A stretch of 64,000 nt of DNA from contig NZ_JAJOZR010000001.1 in assembly GCF_021168455.1 (NCBI RefSeq), forward strand, positions 620,001 to 684,000. The letters run 5' to 3'. This stretch comes from Ferranicluibacter quercicola (GTDB taxonomy: Bacteria; Pseudomonadota; Alphaproteobacteria; Rhizobiales; Rhizobiaceae). The notes under the pieces were generated by a model. That model saw only the letters and a list, made by a program, of their open reading frames with translations, searched no databases and was not told the DNA's origin. Below, piece after piece: positions 1 to 7,920 of the stretch (position 1 is the first letter of the stretch; each line of letters opens with the position of its first letter). A program made the position numbers and the translations under genes.

Positions 1-1121
1 TCCTTTGTGTAGATGCAATTATCGACATGACCGGGAAAGTCCGGCGGCAGGATCTGGCACACCGGCTGACCAAGTACCTCGCCGCCGAAGAGACCGACGA
101 CGGCATCGCGGTCGACCGCATAGTTCAGCGCCTGACGCACCTTCACATTGTCGAAGGGGGCGAGGTTGGTGTTCATCGGGGCATACCAGAAGGCCGCCAG
201 CGGATCGATGTGCACCTGGCTGGCATACTTCGTGCCGATTTCCGGCAGGCGGTCGGCCGGCGGCGTGTCGAACAGCCAGTCGACCTGGCCGTTGATGATG
301 GCGTTGATGGCCGCCTCTTCGGTCAGGCCGAACTTGTAGACCACCTCGTCGGCATAGCCGTCCGGCTGCGCATCGACGCTCCATTCCTTGAAGGTCGGGT
401 TGCGCTTCAGCACCATCTCGGCGTTCGGATCGTAGCTCGCGATCATATAGGCGCCGGTGCCCGGGATCGGCGTGGTGCCGGCATCGGAGAGCGGTGCGTC
501 GGCCGGCAAAATCGAGGCGTGCGGCACGGCGAGCTTCGAGAAGATTTCGGCGTCCGGCGCAACGAGGTTGATCGTCACCGTTCCCGCAGCGTCGTCACCC
601 GTGACGCCGCCTTCGAGCGTGCAGCTTTCCGGCGTCGCGATGCATTTGTCGGCACCGACGATGCCGTTGTAGAAGCTGCCCGTGGTCGGCCCCTTGATCT
701 TGAAGATGCGCTGGAACGACGCAACGACGTCGGCGGGCGTGACGTCCTTGCCGTTCGAGAATTTGATGCCCTTGCGGATCTTGAAGACGTAGGTCTTGCC
801 GTCATTGGTCGGCTCCGGCAGCGCCTCGGCGATGGACGGCACGATTTCGAAGCCCTCGGTGCCGCCGGCCTGCTTGAACTTGACCAGACCGTCATAGGTC
901 ATCTGGAAGATCTGCCAGAACTGGGCGGTGTAGTTGATCATCGGATCGACGGTGCCCGCGGCCGAGACGGCGGCAAGCGTGATGGTACCGCCGCGATGCT
1001 GGCTCATCAGCGCTGCGCGGTCCTCGGCCTGCGCGGCACCGACGAGCGCCGTCTGGGCGAGAAGGCCCGTTACGAGCAGTGCGCCCGCATGTCGTGTCAG
1101 ATGTTTCAGGCGAATGGTCAT
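1..1121 (-). CDS. ABC transporter substrate-binding protein, family 5 (peptide/opine type), C-terminus cut by window edge
   Basis: Periplasmic binding protein that would deliver a peptide or similar solute to an ABC importer. The reading frame is open from the ATG at 1121 to the window edge, so about 373 residues are visible. A signal peptide is seen at the start (MTIRLKHLTRHAGALLVTGL, ending near AQA), followed by the SBP_bac_5 pattern: an N-terminal TLAAVSAAGTVDPMINYTAQ region, SIAEALPEPTNDGKTYVFKI, then FSNGKDVTPADVVASFQRIF, and later RQALNYAVDRDAVV. It is the fourth gene of a minus-strand operon after the AmiC-like, ANTAR and peptidase genes. The gap of 66 bases to the peptidase is short enough for co-transcription. 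Permeases and ATPases presumably follow outside the window. The ligand is not known; the peptidase neighbour suggests peptides or amino-acid amides. Confidence 0.9.
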   Translation of the reverse strand, partial: MTIRLKHLTRHAGALLVTGLLAQTALVGAAQAEDRAALMSQHRGGTITLAAVSAAGTVDPMINYTAQFWQIFQMTYDGLVKFKQAGGTEGFEIVPSIAEALPEPTNDGKTYVFKIRKGIKFSNGKDVTPADVVASFQRIFKIKGPTTGSFYNGIVGADKCIATPESCTLEGGVTGDDAAGTVTINLVAPDAEIFSKLAVPHASILPADAPLSDAGTTPIPGTGAYMIASYDPNAEMVLKRNPTFKEWSVDAQPDGYADEVVYKFGLTEEAAINAIINGQVDWLFDTPPADRLPEIGTKYASQVHIDPLAAFWYAPMNTNLAPFDNVKVRQALNYAVDRDAVVGLFGGEVLGQPVCQILPPDFPGHVDNCIYTK

Positions 1122-1187
1122 GATCGTCGTTCCCTTGTTATTATGGCTTTGGCTTTGTCATGCGTTCTTCGGCGTGTCGCGCTCCCG

Positions 1188-2081
1188 TCAGGCGGCCGTC
1201 TCCTCGAGAAAGGCTCCGACGACGGCCATGCAGTCCTCCCGTTCTTCCACATGCGGCATGTGGCTGGACTGTTCGAAGATCGTCCACCGCACGTCCGGGA
1301 TCTCGTCGGCATACGGCTGGACGCAGGCCTCCGTCGCCTCGTCGAAGCGGCCGGAGATCAGAAGCGTCGGCACCGAGATGGTCGAGAGACGGCCGACGAT
1401 CGACCAGTCCTTCATGGTGCCGATCACATGGAATTCGTTCGGGCCGTTCATCGTGTGGTAGACCGTCGGGTCCCCAGCGATCGCATCGAAGGTGCGCTGC
1501 ACCTCCGGCGGCATCGGCACGATGCGGCAGACATGGCGCTGGTTGAAGACGTCCGTTGCCGCGGCATATTCCGCGCTGTCCGTCGTTTCCGCATGCTCGT
1601 GCTTGAGAAGCGTTTCCTGCACGTCCTGCGGAAGCTCGCGGCGCAGGCGGTTCGCCTCGGAAATCCAGGTGTGCATGGCAGCCGGCGAATTGGCGATCAC
1701 CAGCGCCTTCAGGCCGGCCGGACGATCGACGGCGAACTCGGCACCGAGCATCCCGCCCCAGGACTGGCCCAGCAGGCAATAGGCGTCACGGATGCCCAGA
1801 TGGTCGATCAGGTTGTGCAGTTCAGCCTTGAAGAAGGCGACCGTCCAGAAGTCCCCGCCTTTTTCGGGCAGGTGCGTCGATTGACCATTGCCCACCTGAT
1901 CGTAGTGAATGACCGCCCGGCCGGTGGCGGCGATAGCCTTGAAGCTGTCGACATAGTCATGGGTGCAGCCGGGACCGCCATGCGCGACGATCAGCGGCGG
2001 CTTGGGCGACGAGAGATCGCCCGTGACGCGGTACCACGTCCGATACTCCCCATAGGGCGCGAATCCTTCGGTGATCTTCAT
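1188..2081 (-). CDS. Proline iminopeptidase-family alpha/beta hydrolase
   Basis: 297-residue alpha/beta hydrolase of the proline iminopeptidase / L-amino acid amidase group (peptidase family S33). It is expected to release N-terminal proline or other residues from small peptides or amides in the cytoplasm. The oxyanion-hole motif HGGPG is near residue 34, the nucleophile elbow GQSWGG near residue 105, an acidic residue in LISGRFDEATE and the catalytic histidine in SSHMPHVEE near the C-terminus. No signal peptide is seen. It starts 18 bases after the stop of the ANTAR gene and precedes the peptide-binding protein gene, so it probably processes what the transporter imports. Substrate specificity within S33 cannot be read from the sequence. 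Confidence 0.88.
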   Translation of the reverse strand: MKITEGFAPYGEYRTWYRVTGDLSSPKPPLIVAHGGPGCTHDYVDSFKAIAATGRAVIHYDQVGNGQSTHLPEKGGDFWTVAFFKAELHNLIDHLGIRDAYCLLGQSWGGMLGAEFAVDRPAGLKALVIANSPAAMHTWISEANRLRRELPQDVQETLLKHEHAETTDSAEYAAATDVFNQRHVCRIVPMPPEVQRTFDAIAGDPTVYHTMNGPNEFHVIGTMKDWSIVGRLSTISVPTLLISGRFDEATEACVQPYADEIPDVRWTIFEQSSHMPHVEEREDCMAVVGAFLEETAA

Positions 2082-2099
2082 GGGTTCATCCCCTCCTGT

Positions 2100-2690
2100 T
2101 CAGGCACCGCTTCGGGTGCGTTTGTCGTCGCGGCAGATTGCTTCCGCGGCATCTTCGATGGTCATGCCCCAGTCCATGGCCACGGAGCGCAGCCGCTTCC
2201 AGGCCGCCGTCTCGTCGCCGCCCTCGTTCTGCATCAGGTGCAAGACCGCATGCACGACGATCGGCCGCTGGCGCAGGCGGTTCTCGAGCGCGCGAATATC
2301 GTCGGCCTGCGCGCGAACCTTCTCATAGGCATCCGCAGCGATGAGAAGGGCGCTATAGGCACCGGTGGATCCGATCGGCTTGAGGAGATGGGCGTTGGAG
2401 CCCTGATCCAGCGCCCACTCGATCCGCCCCGGCGCTTCCGAGCCGATCAGGGCGATCATCGGCATCGGCGCAAATCCCCGCGGCCAGGGAAACTGGCCGT
2501 CATGTCCCATGTCCGCGTCGAAGAAAATCACATCGGCCTGCGCCTGGCTTTCATCCAAATGCGGCCAGCAGAGCGTGACGCGGATCTGCAGGAGTTCGAG
2601 CTGTCGGCGCAGCGCATCGACAGACGGATGGTCGCGATGCAGGATCACGGCATGCCACTGCGCGAGAAGCGGTCTGTTGCGACGCGTCAT
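2100..2690 (-). CDS. ANTAR-domain RNA-binding antiterminator (AmiR-like)
   Basis: 196 residues. The N-terminal part (about 1-125) looks like the degenerate receiver domain of AmiR. A helical linker follows, then a C-terminal ANTAR domain (about 130-185) with the family pattern of a three-helix bundle ending in RSVAMDWGMTIEDAAEAI. ANTAR proteins bind paired hairpins in leader RNA and prevent intrinsic termination. The start codon overlaps the stop of the AmiC-like gene by ATGA (2687-2690), the arrangement seen for Pseudomonas amiC-amiR. A terminator lies in the leader of the operon (3919-3959), which is the expected target. The link to that terminator is inference. Confidence 0.88.
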   Translation of the reverse strand: MTRRNRPLLAQWHAVILHRDHPSVDALRRQLELLQIRVTLCWPHLDESQAQADVIFFDADMGHDGQFPWPRGFAPMPMIALIGSEAPGRIEWALDQGSNAHLLKPIGSTGAYSALLIAADAYEKVRAQADDIRALENRLRQRPIVVHAVLHLMQNEGGDETAAWKRLRSVAMDWGMTIEDAAEAICRDDKRTRSGA

Positions 2691-3838
2691 TTGACCACCT
2701 TCAGGGCTGCCGGATGCGGGGCCGCAGCCCTCTTCAGCATCGAGCGGACGAGATAGGGATCGGCCTCGATCGTCTCCTCGGCGCTCTGGAGCAGGGTGAA
2801 CCCGCCCTCCTCGTCCGAAAGACCGAGATGCGGCCGGAATGCCGCATGATGGGTACGCGGATCGATCCCGATTGGGCCTGCAGGCGTGTCAAACAGCCTG
2901 GATGTCGCGACTTTGCGCACGGCCTCCGGTGCATCCGTCCCGGCATCGGCGATCGACCGGGCGAGGATCGACATTGCCGTGTAGGCCGCCGTGAAAGGTG
3001 TCGAGATCCGCCGGCCGGCGCCCTGGCGCGCAGCCATCCGCGCCTTGAAGGCGTGGTTGTGGGGCGTGTCCAGCCGGTCGAAATAGATCGCCGTCGCAAT
3101 GTGGCCGCGCCGCGCCTCGGGGCTCAGCCCCTCCAGATCGCTCTCCGACAGGTTGCAGGCGACGATCGGCGGCGCATCGGGATGGCTCTTGCGAAACGCG
3201 CCATAGGCCTCGATGAAGGCCGTTGCCGACTGGCCGACGAGATTGCTGAGAATGAAGTCCGGCTTCTTCTGCCGGATCTCGGTCACGAGATGATCCACCT
3301 CCGTGGCGCCGAGCGGCACGTAGCGATCCGAGACCACCTGGCCTCCGGATGCCTCGGTGACCTCCCGCGCGATGCGGCTGATCTCCCAACCCCAAATGTA
3401 GTTCGAGCCGACGATGAAGGCGCGGCGACCGTAGCGCGGCAGGACGTAATCGAACAACGGCAGCAGGTGCTGGTTCGGACAGGGACCGAGATAGACGGCG
3501 CTGTCGCTCGCCTCGTAGCCCTCGTAGGGGAAGGCGTACCAGAGAAGCGCGCCATGGCGCTCCACGACCGGCAGCACGTCCTTGCGGCTCCACGAGGTCA
3601 GTGTCCCGATGATATGGCGGCAGCCGACATCGCGGATCGCGGACTGCGCAAGCCCCGCATAGGCCTCCGCCCGACCGCAGGGATCGTCGATCTTGGCAGC
3701 GATGCCGAAGCCATAGGCGGGATCCGCATTGATCTCCGCGACGGCTGCCAGGGCACCGCTCACCGCTTCGCGACCCAGCGCCGCATAGGGGCCCGTGGTC
3801 GAATAGAGGATGGAGACGGGCACCGTCTTGAGCGTCAT
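2687..3838 (-). CDS. AmiC-like amide/amino-acid sensor (type I periplasmic-binding fold)
   Basis: About 383 residues, close to Pseudomonas AmiC (385). It begins MTLKTVPVSILYSTTGPYA, the usual opening of the AmiC/urea-binding (Peripla_BP_5/6) fold, has no signal peptide, and continues with EAVSGALAAVAEINADPAYG and GTLTSWSRKDVLPVVE. In AmiC the ligand-free protein sequesters the antiterminator AmiR; ligand releases it. The same role is inferred here because the ANTAR gene follows with an ATGA overlap. The open frame extends to 4030, but that extension runs through an intrinsic terminator hairpin. The SD-like GGGAAAG at 3851-3857 supports the ATG at 3838 (or 3850, too close). The ligand is unknown. 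Confidence 0.85.
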   Translation of the reverse strand: MTLKTVPVSILYSTTGPYAALGREAVSGALAAVAEINADPAYGFGIAAKIDDPCGRAEAYAGLAQSAIRDVGCRHIIGTLTSWSRKDVLPVVERHGALLWYAFPYEGYEASDSAVYLGPCPNQHLLPLFDYVLPRYGRRAFIVGSNYIWGWEISRIAREVTEASGGQVVSDRYVPLGATEVDHLVTEIRQKKPDFILSNLVGQSATAFIEAYGAFRKSHPDAPPIVACNLSESDLEGLSPEARRGHIATAIYFDRLDTPHNHAFKARMAARQGAGRRISTPFTAAYTAMSILARSIADAGTDAPEAVRKVATSRLFDTPAGPIGIDPRTHHAAFRPHLGLSDEEGGFTLLQSAEETIEADPYLVRSMLKRAAAPHPAALKVVK

Positions 3839-3918
3839 TTCGAACAACATCTTTCCCGAGGGCACGCGCCGTCGATCGTCCGGTTCAGGCTTCGCCACCG
3901 GCATCGCGGTCGCCGAAA

Positions 3919-3959
3919 ACAAAAAAGCCCCGAACCGCGTGAAGCGGTGTTCGGGGCTC
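3919..3959 (-). terminator. Intrinsic terminator in the leader of the AmiC-like operon (attenuator)
   Basis: On the minus strand AGCCCCGAAC (3949-3958) can pair with GTTCGGGGCT (3924-3933, with small internal mismatches next to CCGC/GCGG), followed by a run of six T (3919-3925 region). It sits about 80 bases upstream of the likely start of the AmiC-like gene, that is before the first gene, not after the last one. This is the position of an attenuator relieved by an ANTAR protein. Confidence 0.82.
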
Positions 3960-4174
3960 GATTGCCATCGGCGTCCAACGCCATGTGTTGGTCTCACGCT
4001 ACGATAAGGACGGATTTCGGTCAATTCCATTTCTGCTCATTTTCTATTCATCCAAGCTTTCTTTCATGGATGGAACGGGATGAGCCGGACCGACGCTTTT
4101 ATCGGATCGTCCCCGCATGCGCGCCGCGCCGTCGTCCGATGGCGGGCCCTCGTGCGCCTGGATCTACGTTGAGG
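3960..4174 (-). promoter_or_regulatory. Leader/promoter region of the AmiC-ANTAR operon with a candidate antiterminator hairpin
   Basis: No gene is seen between the leader terminator and the stop of the GGDEF-EAL gene. On the minus strand a small hairpin CCAAC-ACATGGC-GTTGG lies at 3975-3991, just upstream of the terminator. Its 3' arm can pair alternatively in GGCGTTGGACGCC, so two exclusive folds exist. An imperfect inverted repeat (TTCATCCA / TGGATGGA) lies at about 4047-4074. I could not confirm the A1/G4 hexaloop pair typical of ANTAR targets, and I do not see a convincing -35/-10 pair. Confidence 0.45.
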
Positions 4175-6163
4175 CTATCGCGAGACGACGACGAGCTTTG
4201 GAAGCTGCCGGATGGGGCGTAGGCTGGAGGCGGGTGCGGGGCGGCCGACATAGTAACCCTGCATCAGGTCGATCTTCAGCCGGTGCATGAGCGAGAAATG
4301 CTCTTCCGTTTCCACACCTTCGACAAGGATCGTCGCGCCGCGATTGCGCGCGAGACGCAGGATATCGTCGAGCATGGCGCAGCCGCGCTGGGTGTCGCAG
4401 TCGTGCAGGAAGGACTTGTCGATCTTGATGCAGTCGAAATCGATGAGGCGAAGCCAGGAGAGGCCGGCAAAGCCGGTGCCGAAATCATCAAGCCAGATCT
4501 TGATGCCGAGGGCGCGCAGGTCGCTGATGCAGCGCAGCAGGCTCGAATGGATCTCCATGTCCTGCCCTTCGGTAATTTCGAAGGCGAGGCGATCCCCGGT
4601 GATGCAGAACTCGTCGAGCGTCCTCGCCACGAAGGACACGAAACCGGGCGTCTTCAGCTGCAGCGGCGAGACGTTGACACTGGCGACGGGCGCGAGATTG
4701 GTGACCAGCAGCTCCTCGCAGACGCGACGCAGCGCCCACTGCCCGAGATTGACGATCGCACCGGACCGCTCGGCCGCCGGGATGAACAGCGACGGGGAAA
4801 TGAAGGCGCCATCCGACATTTTCAGCCGCATCAGCGCTTCATAGGCATAGGTCTTGCCCGTCGCCACATCCTGCAGCGGCTGGTAGACCATCGACACGAG
4901 GCCCTGCGGTACGGCGATCTTGAGAAGGGCAGCGATGTTTTCGCCGTCGTCACGGTTGTTCGGATCGTTGGCATGGAACAGCTTGACGCAATTGCGACCC
5001 GACGCCTTGGCGCTGTAGAGCGCGCGGTCCGCCTGGTGGATCACCTTCTCGACCTTCGAAAGGGTGCGATCCGCGGTAAAGGCCGCTCCGACGCTGACCG
5101 TGACCTTCGATGTCCCGTCGCGCCGCTGCTCGTGCAGCAGACCGAGATCCTCGACCGTCTTGCGAATGGCTTCACAGAGCGCGGCCGTCTGCTGCTCGGA
5201 GACCGCATAGGCCAGCAGGATGAACTCTTCGCCGCCGAACCGGCCGACGGAGGCCTTATGCTCCTCGGCAAGCGCGCGCAGCGCCTGCGCGACGAGCACA
5301 AGACACTTGTCGCCTTCGAGATGGCCGTAATAGTCATTGTATCGTTTGAAGAAATCCACATCGACCAGGATGACGGCGAAGGTGCGCCCAGCCTGCTGCC
5401 AGTCCCGCCAGACGTCGCGCAGACGGTTGTCGATCGCGCGCCGGTTGGCAAGGCCCGTGAGCGGATCCGTATGGGACAGCCGCAACAGGGCCTCGCCGCG
5501 CTCAGCCGCCTGGCGATGCTGGGCTTTGGCCTCCAATGCGTTCAGAAAGACGTTGTAGCGCTCCAGATTGAGCTTCCAGTTCACATAGGAGGTGAAGATG
5601 AAGCAGGAGAGACAGAAGAGCCCGAACGTGAACTTGTAGCTGTATCCCACATTGGGAAACCAGACGAGCCCGGCCAGGAAGATCAGCACGATGATGCCTG
5701 AGGCGACGACGGAGATGCGGAACGGGAAATTGAAGAAGAGGTTCACGCTCATCATGAAGATGGCGCCGAACACCATGTAGTAGGACATGACGACCGCATG
5801 TTCGCTCATCATGCTCGGCACGAGCCAGCCGGCATAGGCGAAGATCAGCGCGAGTGCGGCCGTGCTATCGACGGCATCGGCCGTCGATGCCCGCCGCATC
5901 TGCCATTCCAGCGCGATCAGCATGATGATGGAAATCGTGAAGCGCGCGCCGACGACATACGGCGCGACGTCGCCGATCAGCAGGATATCGCTGATCGAGA
6001 AGACGAGATAAACGAGCACGGCAGCCCAGAGCCCGCGGCGCGTGGACTGCTTGTGCGCGTTCTCGCCGTGCCGCTTGTAGAGCTCGCGAAGGGTAACCTT
6101 CGGCTGCTGCAGCGGATCTCTCGATGCGCCGAACTCGATGGTGTCGGTCGACTTGTGCGTCAT
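4175..6163 (-). CDS. Membrane GGDEF-EAL bifunctional c-di-GMP enzyme
   Basis: 662 residues. About six hydrophobic segments span residues 45-195 (a MASE-like sensor), then a GGDEF domain (about 225-395) with intact GGEEF at 310-314. The upstream inhibitory RxxD site is not seen (EHKA there). An EAL domain (about 415-650) has EAL at 442, NVSP, FEITEG, DDFGTGF at 559, KIDKSF, VEGVETEE and QGYYVGRPAP. Both active sites look intact, so it could both make and break c-di-GMP. A GGAGAG ribosome site precedes the ATG at 6163. It is transcribed alone and diverges from the methyltransferase gene. The window's cellulose synthase is a possible downstream target, but the sequence does not show this. Confidence 0.93.
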   Translation of the reverse strand: MTHKSTDTIEFGASRDPLQQPKVTLRELYKRHGENAHKQSTRRGLWAAVLVYLVFSISDILLIGDVAPYVVGARFTISIIMLIALEWQMRRASTADAVDSTAALALIFAYAGWLVPSMMSEHAVVMSYYMVFGAIFMMSVNLFFNFPFRISVVASGIIVLIFLAGLVWFPNVGYSYKFTFGLFCLSCFIFTSYVNWKLNLERYNVFLNALEAKAQHRQAAERGEALLRLSHTDPLTGLANRRAIDNRLRDVWRDWQQAGRTFAVILVDVDFFKRYNDYYGHLEGDKCLVLVAQALRALAEEHKASVGRFGGEEFILLAYAVSEQQTAALCEAIRKTVEDLGLLHEQRRDGTSKVTVSVGAAFTADRTLSKVEKVIHQADRALYSAKASGRNCVKLFHANDPNNRDDGENIAALLKIAVPQGLVSMVYQPLQDVATGKTYAYEALMRLKMSDGAFISPSLFIPAAERSGAIVNLGQWALRRVCEELLVTNLAPVASVNVSPLQLKTPGFVSFVARTLDEFCITGDRLAFEITEGQDMEIHSSLLRCISDLRALGIKIWLDDFGTGFAGLSWLRLIDFDCIKIDKSFLHDCDTQRGCAMLDDILRLARNRGATILVEGVETEEHFSLMHRLKIDLMQGYYVGRPAPASSLRPIRQLPKLVVVSR

Positions 6164-6454
6164 GCACTCTCCACCGCTTTCATTGCTGTGCCGAAGTTAA
6201 GCACCGGTGCCGTGCGATCGAGCCCCTGAACGGACGGTCACGACAGCCGGTTTCAATGTTTTATCACGCTTACGAATGTTGCGGTAAACATTAGCGAAAA
6301 CGGCTTAACACTTCCTTTCCACAGGTTCGAACCCCTGTGCCGCAACGGCGCAGCTGTGCCATTAACCAACAAATCGGAACGTTCATGCATTTCCAGACAA
6401 TTTGAGTCATCTCTTACGCGTCTTGTTAACCCAACGGTAACCAAAGGACGTAGC
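6164..6454. promoter_or_regulatory. Divergent intergenic region between GGDEF-EAL and methyltransferase genes
   Basis: About 290 bases, AT-richer than its surroundings (runs such as aatgttttatcacgctta), without a plausible gene. It must hold both divergent promoters. No strong -35/-10 pair or palindrome stood out. Confidence 0.5.
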
Positions 6455-7495
6455 GTGAAGAACCCACTCGCCGCTTTTGACGGGCAAAGCCTGATCACCC
6501 CGACCGCTGTGAAGCGGGAGGTTTTTCCGGCCGGCGCGCCGGCCGACGAACGGCAACTCCGGATCGCCAGGGACGAATTGACGCTGATTTTGCAGGTTGC
6601 CTCGCAACAGATTCAGGCCGATCGCAGTCCCGATCTCATCATCGATCGCCTGATCCGCTCCCTTCACGAGAGCCGCGAAAAGTACCGGGCCGTATGGCCG
6701 GACCTCATTCCCATGGTCCAGGACCATCCGGTGGCCGTCTATTTCCACAACGACCCGTTCACCCGCTGGTCCTTCGAAAAGCCGCGCGGCTATTCCGGGG
6801 ATGCCAGCCTGATCGACTTCATTTACGGACACCCGGATATCGCTGCCGATGTCGAGCGCGCCTCGCCGCTCGGGCGCACGCTCTACGAATACACGCGCAA
6901 CGCCCCGTCCGCCGTGGCGGTGCGGGAACGTCGCGATCTGCTGACGCGCACCGTGGATGAAACGGCGGCAAGGCTCGGCCCGGAAACGGAAGTGCTCGCC
7001 GTCGCGGCGGGGCATCTGCGCGAGGCGGAGACATCCCGCGCCGTGCGGGAGCGCGGAATCAAACGTTGGGTGGCGCTCGATCAGGACCCCCTGAGCGTGG
7101 GCCGCACCATGCGCGATTTCAATGGAACGCCGATCGACGCGATGGATGGCTCGGTTCGCGGGCTTTTGAAGAACGACTATCGTCTCGGGCAGTTCGACCT
7201 GATCTATGCGGCCGGCCTCTACGATTATCTGGCCGACAAGGTGGCCGTGAAGCTGACGCAGACCTGCCTGTCGATGCTGAAGCCCGGGGGAACGTTCCTG
7301 TTTGCCAACTTCTCCACCGAGGTTCCCGACGACGGCTACATGGAGACGATGATGAACTGGACGCTTCTCCTGCGGTCGCAATCGGAAATGTGGTCGATCA
7401 TCGAGGCGAGCCTCGACGGGCAGCAGGCGGAGAAGAGCGTCTTCTTCGGTGCCAACCGCAACATCATCTACGGCACCATCCGCAAGCCGTCCTAA
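6455..7495 (+). CDS. SAM-dependent methyltransferase, 3-hydroxypalmitate methyl ester (PhcB-like) family
   Basis: 346 residues from a GTG at 6455, preceded by AAAGGA; the frame is open to an ATG at 6356 but with no ribosome site there. The N-terminal half is family-specific (KYRAVWPDLIPMV, FEKPRGYSGDASLIDFIYGH, SPLGRTLYEYTRNAPSAVAV), the C-terminal half is a class I methyltransferase: EVLAVAAGHLREAE as the SAM-binding motif, WVALDQDPLSV as the acidic strand and LKPGGTFLFANF as motif post-II. Proteins of this type are often annotated as extracellular-factor 3-OH-PAME biosynthesis proteins after Ralstonia PhcB. The actual substrate here is unproven. It diverges from the c-di-GMP enzyme gene. 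Confidence 0.82.
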   Translation: MKNPLAAFDGQSLITPTAVKREVFPAGAPADERQLRIARDELTLILQVASQQIQADRSPDLIIDRLIRSLHESREKYRAVWPDLIPMVQDHPVAVYFHNDPFTRWSFEKPRGYSGDASLIDFIYGHPDIAADVERASPLGRTLYEYTRNAPSAVAVRERRDLLTRTVDETAARLGPETEVLAVAAGHLREAETSRAVRERGIKRWVALDQDPLSVGRTMRDFNGTPIDAMDGSVRGLLKNDYRLGQFDLIYAAGLYDYLADKVAVKLTQTCLSMLKPGGTFLFANFSTEVPDDGYMETMMNWTLLLRSQSEMWSIIEASLDGQQAEKSVFFGANRNIIYGTIRKPS

Positions 7496-7516
7496 GCGCC
7501 CCCGAGGCGCATCTCC

Positions 7517-7538
7517 TTCGGCCGCTCAGGCGGCCGAA
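7517..7538 (+). terminator. Stem-loop after the methyltransferase gene
   Basis: TTCGGCCG-CTCAGG-CGGCCGAA forms a perfect 8-bp stem starting 21 bases after the stop codon. No T-run follows, so termination is plausible but not certain. Confidence 0.5.
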
Positions 7539-7629
7539 CTTGCGATACAATTGCGGACGCAAAAAGATGGGTTGCCCTGAAACTCTTTCCGATCCGCCTT
7601 CGTCTTCCTCCACTTGGTCCGGAGGAAAA

Positions 7630-7899
7630 ATGCATATCACGAGAGCGCAGTGGCTCAGTCTGGCGTCGGAACGGCACTCCCTGAGGCACATCTATAGCCT
7701 GTGTCTGCTCGTCCATGGCGGCGATATCTTCAGCTACAAGGAACGACACCTCGCCGGTCGTCTGATCCACAAGCTCGACGGCATCGTGCATCTGGCGATG
7801 GCGCCGAGCGACGACGCAAAGGTCATCGCAGGCGAATTCTCGTTCCTGGAAACCCAGGTCGCCAAACGTCTCGAGCGCTTCGAACCGCCGCGGCGATGA
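7630..7899 (+). CDS. Small hypothetical protein, 89 aa
   Basis: Short gene starting MHITRAQWLSLASERHSLRH and ending RLERFEPPRR. The ATG at 7630 is preceded by GGAGG (7621-7625), a strong ribosome site that decides this start over an in-frame ATG at 7567. The protein is soluble, rich in His, Leu and Arg, with no signal peptide or recognised domain. It lies alone between the methyltransferase and the arabinoside operon on the opposite strand. I do not recognise a family. Confidence 0.6.
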   Translation: MHITRAQWLSLASERHSLRHIYSLCLLVHGGDIFSYKERHLAGRLIHKLDGIVHLAMAPSDDAKVIAGEFSFLETQVAKRLERFEPPRR

Positions 7900-7920
7900 C
7901 CGCGCAGCGCCGACGCGCCC

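Noticed and set aside
27..2756. Long open frame of 909 codons on the plus strand
   Set aside because: It is antisense to three good minus-strand genes, has Arg/His/Asp-rich composition and no recognisable domain. High GC produces such mirror frames.
3851..4030. Extended N-terminus of the AmiC-like protein (60 more residues)
   Set aside because: It would translate through the leader terminator; the AmiC-type fold begins at MTLKTVPVS.
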